Origin: Treponema sp.
GTDB taxonomy: Bacteria > Spirochaetota > Spirochaetia > Treponematales > Treponemataceae
Direction of reading: 5' to 3'
Assembly (NCBI GenBank): GCA_024695475.1
Contig: JAILIC010000085.1
Location: forward strand, 1-48,119
DNA: 48,119 nucleotides
The position numbers and the translations under genes were made by a program. Positions 23,193-34,863 of the stretch are shown here, one piece after another (within the stretch, counting starts at the first letter, position 1; every line of letters starts with the position of its first letter). The notes below the pieces were generated by a model. That model was not told the origin of the DNA, did not search any database, and saw only the letters and a program-made list of their open reading frames with translations.

Positions 23193-26100
23193 ATGTTCGC
23201 TAAGAGCCGGACGATTAATCGTCAGTATTATGGCAAAGACATCCAGCAAGCTATGGATGTTCCTGATCTTATTGATATCCAGACATCATCTTACGAAAGT
23301 TTTTTACAGAAAAAAAGACTGGAAAACCATGAACCATTATTAGATCAAGGGTTACAGGATGCATTTAAATCTACGTTCCCTATTGAAAGTCCTAATGGTG
23401 ATATGGTTCTGGAATATGAATTTTATGAACTTGATGTACCAAACATCAAATTTTCAGAACTTGAATGTAAACAGAAAGGTTTGACTTATTCTGTACCTTT
23501 GAAAGCCCGCATTAATCTAAATTTCTTACAGACGGGTGCAATTCTTCAAAAAGATATTTACATGGGTGATATTCCGTTAATGACTGACCGTGGTACATTT
23601 GTTATCAATGGTGCAGAGCGTGTTGTTGTCTCCCAGATTCACCGATCTCCTGGTGTTATTTTTAATCATGATAAAGGCGTATACGGTAGCCGTATTATTC
23701 CTTATCGTGGTTCTTGGTTGGAATTTGAAATCGATCAGAAAAAGGAACTTATTTATGCTAAAATCGATCGTAAAAAGAAGATTTTAGGTACTATTTTCCT
23801 TCGTGCTCTTGGTTTTACAACTCGTGAAGAAATTATTCGTTGCTTCTATAAGACAGAAACTTTAAAAGTTGTTGATGATAGAGAGTCAAAGGATGCATTA
23901 GTAGATAAAGTTCTTGCTAGTGCAGTAATGATAAAAGATAAAGACTCTGGTGAAGATAAAAAACTGTTCCGTGCAGGTGAGCGTCTTCATCCTCATGATG
24001 TTGATGACTTGGTTGCTAATGGCGTATCAGAAATTACTGTTATTACTTTTGATACTCGTGTTCATCCAGGTAGTAAAGAAGAAAAAAATGATTCTCTTGA
24101 TTCTCAGATCATAATAAATTGTTTTGAAAGAGAAGATATCCGCTTTGCTAAAGAAGGTTCTGATAATGAAGAACCAACAAAAGATGATGCACTTGCGGCT
24201 GTTTATGCAATTTTGATGCCAGGTGAACCAATTACTGTTGAAGCTGCTGAAAAAGATTTGAACTCAATGTTCTTTTCTTCTCGACGCTATGACTTAGGTA
24301 GAGTTGGTCGTTATAAACTAAATAAGAAATTTGATTATCCAGAACCAGTTCAAGATTATACACTGATAAAGGATGATATCATCAATACGATGAAATATCT
24401 TATCGAAGTGTATATTGGTGATGAACTTGTTGATGATATCGATCACCTTGGAAATCGTCGTATCCGCTCTGTTGGTGAATTGATGACTAATCAGTTAAAG
24501 ACTGCTTTTAGTCGTATGGAACGTATTGCTAAAGAGCGCATGAGTCTTAAAGAGACTGAGACTATGAAGCCTCAGGATTTGATTTCTATTAAACCGATTG
24601 TTGCAGCAATAAAAGAATTCTTCGGTTCTAGTCAGCTGTCACAATTTATGGATCAGGTTAATCCTCTGGCAGAGTTAACTCATAAGAGACGTTTGAATGC
24701 CCTTGGTCCTGGTGGTTTGTCACGTGATCGTGCAGGCTTTGAAGTTCGTGATGTTCATTATTCTCATTATGGACGTATGTGTCCTATTGAAACTCCTGAA
24801 GGTCCGAACATTGGTTTGATTGTATCTTTGGCCATTTATACCCGCGTTAATGGATATGGATTCCTTGAAGCTCCGTATCGCAAGATTGAAAACGGAAAGG
24901 CAACAGATAAGATTGAATATCTGTCTGCAATGGATGAAGATAAGTACTTTATTGGTCAGGTTAGTGAAGGTATGAAAGAAGACGGTTCTTTTGCAACCGA
25001 TATGATTTCTTGCCGTAACCGTGGTAACTATACTCAGCGTTCTCCAAAAGATGTTCAATATATGGACGTTTCTCCTCGTCAGGTTATTTCTGTTTCTGCA
25101 TCTTTGGTTCCATTCCTTGAACACGACGATGCTAACCGTGCTTTGATGGGTTGTAACATGCAGCGACAGGCTGTTCCTTTGTTGTTCCCTGAACCTCCTC
25201 ATGTTGGTACAGGTATGGAACGCAAGTGTGCCTATGATTCTGGTGTACTTATTAAAGCAAAGCATGCAGGTACTGTTACTTGGGTAACTAGTGATACTGT
25301 AAAGATTAAACCTGATAATCCAGAAGATGGTATTGAAGATGTTTACCATCTTTTGAAATATCAGCGTACAAACCAGGATACTTGTTATCATCAGCGTCCA
25401 ACTGTTGATGTTGGTGAAAAAGTAGCTGCTGGTGCTGTACTTGCTGATGGTCCTGCTACATTTAATGGTGAACTTGCTTTGGGTCGTAACTTGTTGGTTG
25501 GATTCGTTCCATGGAATGGTTACAACTACGAGGATGCTGTTTTGATTTCACAGCGTGTTGTTAAGGAAGATATGTATACTTCTATACATATTAAAGAATT
25601 CCCAACAGAAATCCGTGAAACAAAGCTTGGACCTGAAAAGATTACCCGAGATGTACCTAATACTGCTGAAAAGGCTCTCGATAACCTTGATCAAGAAGGT
25701 ATTATTCGTATTGGTGCTAAAGTACATTCAGGTGATATTCTTGTTGGTAAAGTTACTCCTAAGAGTGAGACAGAAACAACTCCAGAATTTAAGTTGTTGA
25801 ATTCTATCTTTGGTGAAAAAGCTAAAGAAGTTCGTGACAGTTCATTACGTGTTCCACATGGTGTTGAGGGGGTTGTTATTGATGTACAGCGTATGCGTCG
25901 TACAGAAGGTGATGACCTTAATCCAGGTGTTGATGAAGTAGTAAAAGTTCTTATCGCTAATAAGCGTAAGCTGTGTGAAGGTGATAAGATGGCTGGACGT
26001 CACGGTAACAAGGGTGTTGTTGCACGTATTCTTCCTGTTGAAGATATGCCATATTTGGAAGATGGTACACCTCTTGATGTTTGTTTGAACCCATTGGGTG

Positions 26101-26741
26101 TTCCTTCTCGTATGAATATCGGTCAGATTATGGAGTCTGAGCTTGGTATTGCTGGTAAATTGTTGAATCAATACTATGAATGTCCTGCTTTCCAGACTCC
26201 TTCACAGGAGCAGATTGCTGAAAAGCTTAAAGAAGCTGGCTTAAGTGTAGATTGTAAACAAGTTGTGCGTGATGGACGTACTGGTGAGCCATTTATTAAT
26301 CCTATCTTTGTTGGTGTTATTTACTTCCTTAAATTGCACCACCTTGTTGATGATAAGATGCACGCACGTTCTACTGGTCCATATTCTTTGGTTACTCAGC
26401 AGCCGTTGGGTGGTAAGGCTCAGTTTGGTGGTCAGCGTCTTGGTGAAATGGAAGTTTGGGCACTTGAAGCATATGGTGCTGCCAATACTTTGCAGGAAAT
26501 GATGACAATTAAGTCTGATGATATGAATGGACGTTCAAAGATTTATGAGTCTATTGTTAAGGGTGACCCTTCAACTCCTGCAGGTGTTCCAGAATCATTT
26601 AACGTGTTGGTTCAGGAACTTCGTGGCCTTGCACTTGATTTTACTATCTATGATGCCAAGGGTAAGCAGATCGCTCTTACAGAGCGTGATCAGGAGCTTA
26701 TTGATAAAGCTGCTTCTGGTTTTGATAAGGAGAATGCATAA
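23193..26741 (+). CDS. rpoB: DNA-directed RNA polymerase subunit beta
   Basis: 1182 residues; AGAGGGG ribosome-binding site. Rifampicin-pocket segment [11 protein letters not shown] near 476-486, then [12 protein letters not shown], where Asn502 replaces the usual Ser (E. coli 531). Also [22 protein letters not shown] near the C-terminal third, and the terminal L-E-A-Y-G-A region. Shorter than the proteobacterial form because the lineage-specific insertions are absent. The stop overlaps the rpoC start (TAATG). Confidence 0.99.
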   Translation: MFAKSRTINRQYYGKDIQQAMDVPDLIDIQTSSYESFLQKKRLENHEPLLDQGLQDAFKSTFPIESPNGDMVLEYEFYELDVPNIKFSELECKQKGLTYSVPLKARINLNFLQTGAILQKDIYMGDIPLMTDRGTFVINGAERVVVSQIHRSPGVIFNHDKGVYGSRIIPYRGSWLEFEIDQKKELIYAKIDRKKKILGTIFLRALGFTTREEIIRCFYKTETLKVVDDRESKDALVDKVLASAVMIKDKDSGEDKKLFRAGERLHPHDVDDLVANGVSEITVITFDTRVHPGSKEEKNDSLDSQIIINCFEREDIRFAKEGSDNEEPTKDDALAAVYAILMPGEPITVEAAEKDLNSMFFSSRRYDLGRVGRYKLNKKFDYPEPVQDYTLIKDDIINTMKYLIEVYIGDELVDDIDHLGNRRIRSVGELMTNQLKTAFSRMERIAKERMSLKETETMKPQDLISIKPIVAAIKEFFGSSQLSQFMDQVNPLAELTHKRRLNALGPGGLSRDRAGFEVRDVHYSHYGRMCPIETPEGPNIGLIVSLAIYTRVNGYGFLEAPYRKIENGKATDKIEYLSAMDEDKYFIGQVSEGMKEDGSFATDMISCRNRGNYTQRSPKDVQYMDVSPRQVISVSASLVPFLEHDDANRALMGCNMQRQAVPLLFPEPPHVGTGMERKCAYDSGVLIKAKHAGTVTWVTSDTVKIKPDNPEDGIEDVYHLLKYQRTNQDTCYHQRPTVDVGEKVAAGAVLADGPATFNGELALGRNLLVGFVPWNGYNYEDAVLISQRVVKEDMYTSIHIKEFPTEIRETKLGPEKITRDVPNTAEKALDNLDQEGIIRIGAKVHSGDILVGKVTPKSETETTPEFKLLNSIFGEKAKEVRDSSLRVPHGVEGVVIDVQRMRRTEGDDLNPGVDEVVKVLIANKRKLCEGDKMAGRHGNKGVVARILPVEDMPYLEDGTPLDVCLNPLGVPSRMNIGQIMESELGIAGKLLNQYYECPAFQTPSQEQIAEKLKEAGLSVDCKQVVRDGRTGEPFINPIFVGVIYFLKLHHLVDDKMHARSTGPYSLVTQQPLGGKAQFGGQRLGEMEVWALEAYGAANTLQEMMTIKSDDMNGRSKIYESIVKGDPSTPAGVPESFNVLVQELRGLALDFTIYDAKGKQIALTERDQELIDKAASGFDKENA

Positions 26742-29700
26742 TGCGTGATATTCAGGATTTTGATAGTCTTAAAATAAAGCTTGCCTCCCCAGATACCATC
26801 AGAGCGTGGTCTTATGGTGAGGTTAAAAAACCTGAAACTATAAACTATCGTACTTTGCGTCCTGAGAAGGATGGTCTTTTCTGTGAACGTATTTTTGGTA
26901 CAACAAAAGAATGGGAATGCTATTGTGGTAAATTCAAATCTATCCGTTATAAGGGTGTTATTTGTGATCGCTGTGGTGTTGAAGTTACCCATTTTAAGGT
27001 ACGACGTGAGCGTACAGGTCATATCGAGCTCGCTGCTCCAGTAAGTCATATTTGGTATTATCGCTCTGTACCAAGCCGTATGGGCTTGCTTCTTGATCTT
27101 CAGGTAGCTGCATTACGCTCTGTATTGTACTATGAAAAGTATATCGTTATTGATCCAGGTGATACTGATCTTAAAAAGATGCAGTTGCTTTCTGAAGATG
27201 AATATATGGAAGCACAAGAACGTTACGGCGGCTCATTTACAGCAGGTATGGGTGCTGAGGCTGTTAAAACTTTACTTGAGGGGCTTGACCTCGATGCTCT
27301 TGCTGCAGAATTGCGTGCAAAGATGATTGAGAAAGGTGCTAAGAGTGATAAGCGTTTGCTTAAACGTATTGAAATCGTTGAGAATTTCCGATCTTCAGGA
27401 AATAAAGCATCTTGGATGATTTTGGACGTTGTTCCTGTTATTCCACCTGATTTGCGTCCAATGGTTCAGTTGGATGGTGGTCGTTTTGCTACCTCTGATT
27501 TGAATGATTTATATAGACGCGTTATTAATCGTAATAATCGTCTTAAGAGACTTCAGCAACTCTCTGCTCCTGATATTATTATTCGCAATGAAAAGCGTAT
27601 GTTACAGGAAGCAGTTGATGCTTTGTTTGATAACAGTAAGCGTAAGCGTGTTGTAAAAGGTGCATCAAATCGTCCTTTGAAGTCAATTAGTGATATGCTT
27701 AAAGGTAAGCAAGGACGTTTCCGTCAGAATTTGTTGGGTAAGCGTGTTGACTACTCAGGTCGTTCTGTAATCGTTGTTGGTCCAGAACTAAAACTGTGGC
27801 AGTGTGGTTTGCCTACAAAGATGGCTTTGGAATTGTTTAAGCCGTTTATTATGAAGAAGCTTGTTGATAAGGATGTTGTTTTCAACATTAAGAAAGCAAA
27901 GATGCTTGTTGAACAGGATTCTCCTGAAGTATACGCTATTCTGGATGAAGTTGTACGTGAACATCCGGTTATGTTAAACCGTGCTCCTACACTGCACCGT
28001 TTGGGTATTTTGGCATTTGAGCCGGTACTGGTTGAAGGTAAGGCTTTAAAACTGCATCCTCTTGCTTGTAAGTCATTTAACGCTGACTTTGATGGTGACC
28101 AGATGGCTATTCACGTTCCATTGACCCAGGCTGCTCAGATGGAATGTTGGACATTATTGCTTTCTGCTCGTAATATTCTAGACCCGGCTAATGGTAATAC
28201 TATCGTATATCCATCTCAGGATATGGTTCTTGGTATTTACTATATGACTTCAATTAAGCCTCATGCTAAGGGTACAGGAAAGCGTTTTAGCTCTTCAGAT
28301 GAAGTTCGTATGGCTGCTGAAACTGGTAATATCGAGTGGCAAGCTGCTATTAAAGTACCAGTAGAAAAAGCTCCATATAACGGTAAGGTTATTGAAACAT
28401 CTGCTGGTATGCTCGCATTTAACGAAGCTCTTCCTGCTGAAGTTGAATACGTAAACGAACAGATGGGTGATAAAAAGCTTAAGGCTTTGGTAGAACATGT
28501 CTATCATGAAAAGGGACCTTGGCTTGCTATACAGACTTTGGATGCTTTGAAAGCCGTTGGTTATAAGAATGCTACATTCTATGGTGCTACACTTTCAATG
28601 GATGATATCATTGTTCCTGATGCAAAGAAGGATATGGTTGATAAGGCCAATAAGGAAGTTGAAGATATCATTGGTCAGTATTCAAAAGGTATTATTACTG
28701 CTGAAGAACGTTACCAGCGTGTTTGTGATATTTGGGCTCGTACTAATGAAGATTTAACTAAGTTAATGATGGAAAATCTGTCAAAAGATAAAGATGGATT
28801 TAACACCATTTATATGATGGCTAAATCTGGTGCTCGAGGTTCTCCAAAGCAGATTTCACAGTTGGCCGCTATGCGTGGTTTGATGGCTAAGCCTAATGGT
28901 GATATTATTGAGTTGCCAATCCGTTCAAACTTTAAAGAAGGTTTGTCTGTTATCGAGTTCTTTATTTCAACAAACGGTGCACGTAAAGGTTTGTCTGATA
29001 CAGCTTTGAAGACCGCAGACGCAGGTTATATGACCCGTCGTTTGGTTGATGTTGCACAAGACGTTGTTGTAAATGAAGATGATTGTGGAACAATTAATGG
29101 TATTGATTACGCTGCGATAAAAGAAGGTGATGAAATTGTAGTTCATCTGGCTGATCGTATCGTAGGACATTACACTATAGAGCGTGTTATTCACCCAATT
29201 ACTGGTGAAGTTCTTTGTGATGTTAATGAATATATTGATGAAGAACTTGCTAAGAAAATTGAAGCTGCCGGTGTAGAAAAGGTAAAACTAAGAACGGTTC
29301 TTACCTGTGAGGCAAAACATGGTGTTTGTGTAAAATGCTATGGACAGAACCTTGCTCGCAACAAGATAGTTGAGATTGGTGAAGCTGTTGGTGTTATCGC
29401 TGCACAGTCTATCGGACAGCCTGGTACTCAGTTGACATTGCGTACATTCCACTCTGGTGGTGCTGCAGAAAAGTCAACAGAAGAGAACCGCATTGTTCTT
29501 AAATTTACAGCATTTGTAAGAGAAGTTACTGGTACACACGTTGTTACAAAAGATAATAACTGGTTGTTTACACGTAAAGGCTTTATGACTGTAAATCGTA
29601 TTCTTGCAAAAGAAATCTTGTCTACCGGTGATGAACTTGTTGTTGCTGACGGTGGACGTATAATGAAAGACTCTGTTCTTATCAAAGGCAAGAATGGTGA

Positions 29701-30997
29701 TGTAAAAGCTGCTGCTACAGGACAGGTTATGGTTATTGGTGATGCAGTCTATCTTATCAACAATGATCAGAAGATTGAAATTTCCAATGGTTCTACAATC
29801 TTTGTTAAGCAGGGTGATATTATCGAAGCTGGTAAACCTCTTGGAGAGTTTGATCCATTTAGTGAACCGATTATTGCTGAAAGTGATGGTTATATTCACT
29901 TTGAAGATATTATCGTTGGTTCAACTTTGGAAGAAAAATTGGACTTGCAGACAGGAAAGACCGAACGTACTATTACTGACCTCCATCTTGATCAGAAACA
30001 ACCTCGTATTTTGATTACAGATGAAGCTGGTAATGAGCGTGGTAGTTATTATTTGCCTGCAGGTGCTATTTTGATGGTCGAAGATAAACAGGCTGTGGGT
30101 GCTGGTGTTACTTTGGCAAAATTCCCGAAGGAAGCTGCAAAGACAAACGATATTACTGCTGGTTTGCCTCGTGTTTCTGAATTGTTTGAAGCACGCAAAC
30201 CTAAGAGTCCTTGCGTTCTTGCTAAGATTTCAGGCTTGGTTAAATTTAAAGGAATTACAAAGGGCAAGCGTATTGTTACCGTTGAAGATGAATTTGGTAA
30301 AGTATACGAACACCTTGTTCCAATTAATAAACGAATGCTTGTTCGTGATGGTGACCATGTTGAGGCTGGTGAGCAGCTTTGCGATGGTTCTCCAAGCCCT
30401 CATGATGTATTGGCAATCCTTGGCGAAGATGCATTGCAGAATTACCTTATGGATGAAATTCAGCAGGTTTATCGTGCACAGGGTGTAAGCATCAATGATA
30501 AGCATATCGGTATTATAGTTCGTCAGATGTTGCGTAAGGTAGAGATTGTTTCTGTTGGTGATACAAACTTTATTTTTGGCCAGCAAGTTAACAAGTATAG
30601 ATTCCATGAAGAAAATCGCCGTGTTGTTGCAGAAGGTGGTCAGCCTGCTGTTGCACAGCCGATGTTCCAGGGTATTACAAAAGCTGCATTGAATATTGAT
30701 TCATTTATTTCTGCAGCTTCATTCCAGGAAACTACACGAGTTTTGACGAATGCTGCAATTTCTGGTGCAACTGATAACTTGCATGGTCTTAAAGAAAATG
30801 TTGTTATCGGTCACATGATTCCAGCAGGTACTGGTATCAAGAATTATCGTGATATTCGTTTGTTTGATGCAAATGATAATAAGGATCTTGATGTTCAGAT
30901 GGAAGAAATTCTTGAAAAACGTCGAGAAGAAAAAGTGTTGGAAGCTCAAATCGAGGAGCCTGGAATGATGGCATCCGAGGTTGATGAGGCTGATTAA
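26741..30997 (+). CDS. rpoC: DNA-directed RNA polymerase subunit beta'
   Basis: 1418 residues. N-terminal zinc finger with C-Y-C-G-K and C-D-R-C-G-V (about 66-88), catalytic [10 protein letters not shown] (about 445-454), bridge helix and trigger loop region with [15 protein letters not shown] (about 887-901) and second zinc site C-x-V-C/K-C-Y-G. The acidic C-terminal tail (E-V-D-E-A-D) is typical for spirochaetes. Tightly coupled with rpoB; 126 nt before rpsL. Confidence 0.99.
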   Translation: MRDIQDFDSLKIKLASPDTIRAWSYGEVKKPETINYRTLRPEKDGLFCERIFGTTKEWECYCGKFKSIRYKGVICDRCGVEVTHFKVRRERTGHIELAAPVSHIWYYRSVPSRMGLLLDLQVAALRSVLYYEKYIVIDPGDTDLKKMQLLSEDEYMEAQERYGGSFTAGMGAEAVKTLLEGLDLDALAAELRAKMIEKGAKSDKRLLKRIEIVENFRSSGNKASWMILDVVPVIPPDLRPMVQLDGGRFATSDLNDLYRRVINRNNRLKRLQQLSAPDIIIRNEKRMLQEAVDALFDNSKRKRVVKGASNRPLKSISDMLKGKQGRFRQNLLGKRVDYSGRSVIVVGPELKLWQCGLPTKMALELFKPFIMKKLVDKDVVFNIKKAKMLVEQDSPEVYAILDEVVREHPVMLNRAPTLHRLGILAFEPVLVEGKALKLHPLACKSFNADFDGDQMAIHVPLTQAAQMECWTLLLSARNILDPANGNTIVYPSQDMVLGIYYMTSIKPHAKGTGKRFSSSDEVRMAAETGNIEWQAAIKVPVEKAPYNGKVIETSAGMLAFNEALPAEVEYVNEQMGDKKLKALVEHVYHEKGPWLAIQTLDALKAVGYKNATFYGATLSMDDIIVPDAKKDMVDKANKEVEDIIGQYSKGIITAEERYQRVCDIWARTNEDLTKLMMENLSKDKDGFNTIYMMAKSGARGSPKQISQLAAMRGLMAKPNGDIIELPIRSNFKEGLSVIEFFISTNGARKGLSDTALKTADAGYMTRRLVDVAQDVVVNEDDCGTINGIDYAAIKEGDEIVVHLADRIVGHYTIERVIHPITGEVLCDVNEYIDEELAKKIEAAGVEKVKLRTVLTCEAKHGVCVKCYGQNLARNKIVEIGEAVGVIAAQSIGQPGTQLTLRTFHSGGAAEKSTEENRIVLKFTAFVREVTGTHVVTKDNNWLFTRKGFMTVNRILAKEILSTGDELVVADGGRIMKDSVLIKGKNGDVKAAATGQVMVIGDAVYLINNDQKIEISNGSTIFVKQGDIIEAGKPLGEFDPFSEPIIAESDGYIHFEDIIVGSTLEEKLDLQTGKTERTITDLHLDQKQPRILITDEAGNERGSYYLPAGAILMVEDKQAVGAGVTLAKFPKEAAKTNDITAGLPRVSELFEARKPKSPCVLAKISGLVKFKGITKGKRIVTVEDEFGKVYEHLVPINKRMLVRDGDHVEAGEQLCDGSPSPHDVLAILGEDALQNYLMDEIQQVYRAQGVSINDKHIGIIVRQMLRKVEIVSVGDTNFIFGQQVNKYRFHEENRRVVAEGGQPAVAQPMFQGITKAALNIDSFISAASFQETTRVLTNAAISGATDNLHGLKENVVIGHMIPAGTGIKNYRDIRLFDANDNKDLDVQMEEILEKRREEKVLEAQIEEPGMMASEVDEAD

Positions 30998-31123
30998 TAA
31001 AAACTGTTCTTGTCAGGCTTGACTAGCTTGACAGGAATTCGTTACTATAGAGAACCTACGTAAGTAGTTTAAATTGCAACCTTGTCCGGGGTGCTGACCG
31101 GCAAAAATATAGGAGATAGGCCG

Positions 31124-31498
31124 ATGCCTACAATTAACCAATTAATACGTCAGGGTCGTCATTCTGCAACTAACAGAACTAAAGCTCCCGCGCTTGAGTC
31201 TTGTCCACAGAAACGTGGTGTCTGCACTCGTGTAATGACTGTTACCCCTAAAAAACCGAACTCTGCTCTTCGTAAAGTAGCTCGTGTTCGCTTGAGCAAT
31301 GGAATTGAAGTTACTGCATATATTCCTGGTATTGGACATAACTTGCAGGAACACTCTGTTGTACTTATTCGTGGTGGTCGTGTAAAGGATCTTCCTGGTG
31401 TTCGTTATCACATCATTCGTGGAACCAAGGATACTCTTGGTGTTGAAGATCGTAAACGCGGTCGTTCAAAATATGGCGCTAAGCGTCCAAAGGCATAA
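31124..31498 (+). CDS. rpsL: 30S ribosomal protein S12
   Basis: 124 residues from the ATG at 31124 (AGGAG upstream). A start at 31082 would add 14 unrelated residues. Signature [11 protein letters not shown] (about 40-50) and [13 protein letters not shown] (about 85-97). The two lysines tied to streptomycin sensitivity (E. coli 43 and 88 equivalents) are both Lys, i.e. wild-type. Confidence 0.98.
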   Translation: MPTINQLIRQGRHSATNRTKAPALESCPQKRGVCTRVMTVTPKKPNSALRKVARVRLSNGIEVTAYIPGIGHNLQEHSVVLIRGGRVKDLPGVRYHIIRGTKDTLGVEDRKRGRSKYGAKRPKA

Positions 31499-31510
31499 TA
31501 GAGGGTTAAA

Positions 31511-31981
31511 ATGGGAAGACATAAGAAATCCGTTGATCGTCCGATTCTGCCGGATGCAAAATACAACAGCGTCGTTGTATCTAAGTTGGTTAGACGCATG
31601 ATGCTTTCTGGAAAGAAGGCTACATGCACAAAAATTATTTATGATGCTATGGATAAGCTTAAGGCTAAAACTGACAAGGATCCACTTGAAGTTTTGCTGA
31701 AAGCTCTCGATAATGTAAAGCCTCTTGTAGAGGTAAAATCACGCCGTGTTGGTGGTGCTACATACCAGGTTCCTGTTGAGATTCGTGAGGGTCGTGCAGA
31801 AGCTTTGGCTATGAGATGGGTAATCGGTGCTGCACGCTCAAGAAGTGGTCATGGCATGTCAGATACTCTTGCATCTGAATTGCTTGATGCATATAACAAT
31901 ACCGGTTCAGCCTTCAAGAAGAAGGAAGATACCCATAAGATGGCAGAAGCAAACAAGGCATTTGCTCATTATAGATGGTAG
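31511..31981 (+). CDS. rpsG: 30S ribosomal protein S7
   Basis: 156 residues, usual length; starts 12 nt after rpsL. Signature D-x-x-x-x-S-x-x-V-S/K-L-V-R-R-M-M-L-S-G-K-K near the N-terminus and R-R-V-G-G-A-T-Y-Q-V-P-V-E-I-R near 78-92. Last gene before the terminator at 31994. Confidence 0.98.
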   Translation: MGRHKKSVDRPILPDAKYNSVVVSKLVRRMMLSGKKATCTKIIYDAMDKLKAKTDKDPLEVLLKALDNVKPLVEVKSRRVGGATYQVPVEIREGRAEALAMRWVIGAARSRSGHGMSDTLASELLDAYNNTGSAFKKKEDTHKMAEANKAFAHYRW

Positions 31982-31993
31982 CATCTATTTGAC

Positions 31994-32026
31994 AAAAAAA
32001 AGCGTCCGAAAAGGGCGCTTTTTTTT
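31994..32026 (+). terminator. Intrinsic terminator after rpsG
   Basis: An A-run plus GCGTCC pairs with GGGCGC plus a T-run (6-bp GC-rich core, five-base loop) and ends in eight T. It closes the rpmG-to-rpsG transcription unit. Confidence 0.85.
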
Positions 32027-32046
32027 ATTTTTATTGCTTATATCTA

Positions 32047-32075
32047 TTGCAATTTATTGTTAAAAAGTATATAAA
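32047..32075 (+). promoter_or_regulatory. Candidate promoter upstream of tuf
   Basis: TTGCAA (32047-32052), 17-nt spacer, TATAAA (32070-32075). If it drives tuf, the leader would be about 485 nt. I found no better promoter closer to tuf. Confidence 0.4.
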
Positions 32076-32122
32076 TTATGTCACTGCTATCTGTGAAAAT
32101 TGTATTTGGATAAGCAGAAAGA

Positions 32123-32449
32123 TTAGGGTTCTTTGAGAGTCAGGCGGATGTTTTTAATCCGGTGAAACCGTAAAGTTGATATATGAAAATATATCTTCAG
32201 GTGGAACGACCCGTTGATGTGGTAATTACTATCGTTGATGGTAATTATAGATGATTGAATGAGCATCGAGGGGTATCTGATCTGGTCTTTTTTTGGATAA
32301 GACCGTGGCTCCAGGATGCCAAACCAGTCGTCGAACACATTGTTTGATGGTGATAGGTGGTACCGGCCATTAACATTCGAGATTATGGATGTTATGCGAG
32401 ATTTATTTCTATTCCGTTTCCAAAAATCACTATAAGATAATTGTGTCAT
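32123..32449 (-). CDS. Doubtful hypothetical protein or gene remnant
   Basis: A 108-codon minus-strand frame inside the 586-nt gap between rpsG and tuf, with no gene on the other strand. It has Trp, Phe and Tyr residues spread through it and is basic. There is no ribosome-binding site before the ATG at 32447-32449, no terminator, and no family that I recognise. It could be a decayed gene, a transferred fragment, or chance. The whole 31982-32567 gap otherwise holds only the terminator, a promoter candidate and a small hairpin (32533-32537 with 32551-32555) touching the tuf ribosome-binding site. Confidence 0.25.
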   Translation of the reverse strand: MTQLSYSDFWKRNRNKSRITSIISNVNGRYHLSPSNNVFDDWFGILEPRSYPKKDQIRYPSMLIQSSIITINDSNYHINGSFHLKIYFHISTLRFHRIKNIRLTLKEP

Positions 32450-32567
32450 TAAAGTGTGTATGCGAATGTGGCCTTTCTTGTTAGAAGGTGACCTCGTTCT
32501 GGCTTAAAGTGCAACACATTAAATAAAGTTATGCGAGGATGTAAAGAATTCTCGCAAGGAGAAGAAC

Positions 32568-33755
32568 ATGGCAAAGGAAAAGTTCGAAAGAACGAAGCCT
32601 CACATGAACGTTGGTACTATCGGTCACGTAGACCATGGTAAAACCACTTTGTCTGCTGCTATCACAACATATTGTGGAAAGAAATACGGCGATAAAGTAT
32701 TGAAGTATGATGAAATTGATAACGCTCCTGAAGAAAAAGAGCGTGGTATTACTATCAATACTCGTCACCTTGAGTATCAGTCAGACAAACGTCACTATGC
32801 TCACATCGACTGCCCAGGTCATGCTGACTATATTAAGAACATGATCACTGGTGCTGCACAGATGGATGGTGCTATTCTTGTTGTTTCAGCTCCTGATTCT
32901 GTTATGCCTCAGACACGTGAGCACTTGTTGCTTGCTCGTCAGGTTGGTGTACCAAAGATTATTGTTTTCTTGAACAAAGTTGATCAGGTTGATGATCCAG
33001 ATCTTCTTGAGTTGGTAGTTGAAGAAGTTAAGGATACTCTTAAAGAGTATGGTTTCTCTGAAGAAACACCAATTATTAAAGGTTCTGCTTTCAACGCTCT
33101 TAATAAGGGTGAGGATCCTCAGAATACACAGTGTATTGAAGAGCTTTTGACAGCTATGGATACATGGTTTGATGATCCAGTTCGTGATGATGCAAAACCA
33201 TTCTTGATGCCAATTGAAGATATCTTTACAATTTCTGGTCGTGGTACTGTAGTAACAGGACGTATCGAACGTGGTGTTATTAACATGAACGATGAAGTTG
33301 AAATTGTTGGTATCCGTCCAACTGCAAAATCAACAGTAACTGGTATCGAAATGTTCAACAAGACATTGGATCAGGGTATTGCTGGTGATAACGTTGGTAT
33401 TTTGCTCCGTGGTGTTGAAAAGAAGGATGTAGAACGCGGTCAGGTTCTTGCAAAGCCGGGTTCAATCCACCCTCATACAAAGTTCGAAGCTCAGATCTAC
33501 GTTCTTTCAAAGGAAGAAGGTGGTCGTCACAGCCCATTCTTCACAGGTTATAGACCACAGTTCTACTTCCGTACAACTGATATCACTGGTACAGTTGAAT
33601 TGGAAGCTGGTGTAGATATGGTTAAACCAGGCGATAACGTAAAAGTTCTTGGTGAATTGATTCACCCAATCGCTATGGATGAAGGTTTGAAACTTGCTAT
33701 CCGTGAAGGCGGTCACACAATCGCTTCAGGACAGGTAACAAAAGTTATTGAATAG
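32568..33755 (+). CDS. tuf: Elongation factor Tu
   Basis: 395 residues. Delivers aminoacyl-tRNA to the ribosome as a GTP complex. G motifs: [10 protein letters not shown] (18-27), D-C-P-G-H-A-D-Y (about 81-88), N-K-V-D (about 136-139); the effector region has R-G-I-T-I-N. Domains 2 and 3 follow, ending V-I-E. Strong AAGGAG site (32556-32561) just after a 5-bp hairpin. First gene of the tuf-S10 cluster. Confidence 0.99.
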   Translation: MAKEKFERTKPHMNVGTIGHVDHGKTTLSAAITTYCGKKYGDKVLKYDEIDNAPEEKERGITINTRHLEYQSDKRHYAHIDCPGHADYIKNMITGAAQMDGAILVVSAPDSVMPQTREHLLLARQVGVPKIIVFLNKVDQVDDPDLLELVVEEVKDTLKEYGFSEETPIIKGSAFNALNKGEDPQNTQCIEELLTAMDTWFDDPVRDDAKPFLMPIEDIFTISGRGTVVTGRIERGVINMNDEVEIVGIRPTAKSTVTGIEMFNKTLDQGIAGDNVGILLRGVEKKDVERGQVLAKPGSIHPHTKFEAQIYVLSKEEGGRHSPFFTGYRPQFYFRTTDITGTVELEAGVDMVKPGDNVKVLGELIHPIAMDEGLKLAIREGGHTIASGQVTKVIE

Positions 33756-33764
33756 TTTTTAATT

Positions 33765-33800
33765 AAAATCGGATGACTCGTTAAGAGTTGTCCGATTTTT
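33765..33800 (+). terminator. Terminator or attenuator in the tuf-rpsJ spacer
   Basis: A 15-bp stem (33765-33779 with 33785-33799, two G-U pairs) ends in five T, immediately followed by the GGAGGAA ribosome-binding site of rpsJ (33801-33807). It would end most tuf transcripts and let a fraction continue into the S10 cluster; no separate rpsJ promoter is visible in the 54-nt gap. Confidence 0.65.
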
Positions 33801-33809
33801 GGAGGAATA

Positions 33810-34118
33810 ATGGCTAACGGAAAGATTCGAGTTAGACTCCGTGCATTTGATGTGGAGCTGATCGATCAGAGTGCAAAAGCCATCGTGCAGACTGTACAGA
33901 AAGCAGGTGCAAAGGTTTCAGGACCTATCCCGCTTCCTACCAGAATCAATAAGGTAACTGTACTGCGTTCACCTCACGTTAATAAAAAATCTCGTGAGCA
34001 GTTTGAAATGCGCACACACAAACGTCTTATTGACATTCTTGAGCCCACAGCTGATGTTATGGACTCACTGATGAAGCTGGAACTTCCTGCCGGTGTAGAC
34101 GTAGAAATTAAACAATAG
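33810..34118 (+). CDS. rpsJ: 30S ribosomal protein S10
   Basis: 102 residues. Typical start [10 protein letters not shown] (5-14), then G-P-I-P-L-P-T (about 38-44) and [19 protein letters not shown] (about 53-71). Also the NusG/NusE partner in antitermination. First gene of the S10 set. Confidence 0.98.
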   Translation: MANGKIRVRLRAFDVELIDQSAKAIVQTVQKAGAKVSGPIPLPTRINKVTVLRSPHVNKKSREQFEMRTHKRLIDILEPTADVMDSLMKLELPAGVDVEIKQ

Positions 34119-34139
34119 GTTTTAACTTGTTGTTATGTA

Positions 34140-34210
34140 ACGGTGCGGTCCCCTGGATCTGGGACGACGGCCGTAAAAAAATTAAAGGAGTCCTGTGTTG
34201 CAGGATCCTT
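34140..34210 (+). promoter_or_regulatory. Structured spacer before rplC
   Basis: Stem A: GTCCC (34148-34152) with GGGAC (34161-34165), enclosed by ACGG/CCGT (34140-34143 with 34171-34174). Stem B: AAGGA-G-TCCTG (34185-34195) with CAGGATCCTT (34201-34210), 10 bp with one bulge, hiding an AAGGAG. The true rplC start lies 18 nt further. This could be a ribosomal-protein feedback site; by analogy only. Confidence 0.4.
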
Positions 34211-34227
34211 ATGTAGGAGAAATCAGA

Positions 34228-34848
34228 ATGAAAGGTCTGATCGCAAAAAAAGTAGGGATGACTCAGGTTTTTGACGAAAGCGGTAATTTAATCCCAGTAA
34301 CCGTGATCCGCGTTGAACCTAATGTAGTTGTTTCTACAAAGACAAAAGAAACAAACGGATATGATGCTGTTGTTCTTGGTCTCGATGATATGAAGAAGAG
34401 CCATGTTAACAAAGCTTATGCCGGTCAGTTTCCTGAAAACATTGCCCCAAAATGTCATTTGAAGGAATTCCGTGACTTTGAAGGCGAAGTAAAAGTTGGA
34501 GATCTTGTAGGTCTTGAACTTTTTGAAAAATCACGCTTTCTTGATGTTACCGCAACTTCTAAAGGTAAGGGCTTTCAGGGTGTTATGAAGCGTTGGGGCT
34601 TCCATGGTGGACGTGCAACTCACGGTTCTAAATTCCATCGTGAGCCGGGTGGTACAGGCGAATGTACAACTCCAGGACACAGCTTTAAGAATATTAAGCT
34701 TCCTGGTCATATGGGTTGTCAGCGCGTTACTGTACAGAATCTCAAGATCGTTAAAATTGATCCTGAGTTGAAGGTTATTTTGGTTCGCGGGGCTGTTCCC
34801 GGGAATAAAGACTGCACGCTGATCGTCAAGTCCGCGGTAAAAAAATAA
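34228..34848 (+). CDS. rplC: 50S ribosomal protein L3
   Basis: 206 residues from the ATG at 34228 (AGGAGAAATC upstream). A GTG start at 34195 inside stem B is rejected. Begins K-G-L-I-A-K-K-V-G-M-T-Q-V-F; signature F-H-R-E-P-G-G-T-G (about 131-139) and P-G-H-M-G (about 155-159). Confidence 0.97.
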   Translation: MKGLIAKKVGMTQVFDESGNLIPVTVIRVEPNVVVSTKTKETNGYDAVVLGLDDMKKSHVNKAYAGQFPENIAPKCHLKEFRDFEGEVKVGDLVGLELFEKSRFLDVTATSKGKGFQGVMKRWGFHGGRATHGSKFHREPGGTGECTTPGHSFKNIKLPGHMGCQRVTVQNLKIVKIDPELKVILVRGAVPGNKDCTLIVKSAVKK

Positions 34849-34863
34849 CGACAGAGGAAGACT

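Noticed and set aside
24720..25391. 223-codon minus-strand frame opposite rpoB
   Set aside because: A product of codon bias in a strongly coding plus-strand gene; its translation is low-complexity Asn/Thr/Ile-rich, with no ribosome-binding site and no family resemblance.
31018..31050. Promoter for rpsL from TTGACT or TTGACA and TATAGA
   Set aside because: Spacing is 12 or 21 nt, outside the 16-18 nt range, so rpsL-rpsG are treated as part of the rpoBC transcript.
32090..32540. RNase P RNA or tmRNA in the rpsG-tuf gap
   Set aside because: I looked for the conserved GAGGAAAGTCC of RNase P RNA and the tRNA-like ends of tmRNA on both strands and found neither.
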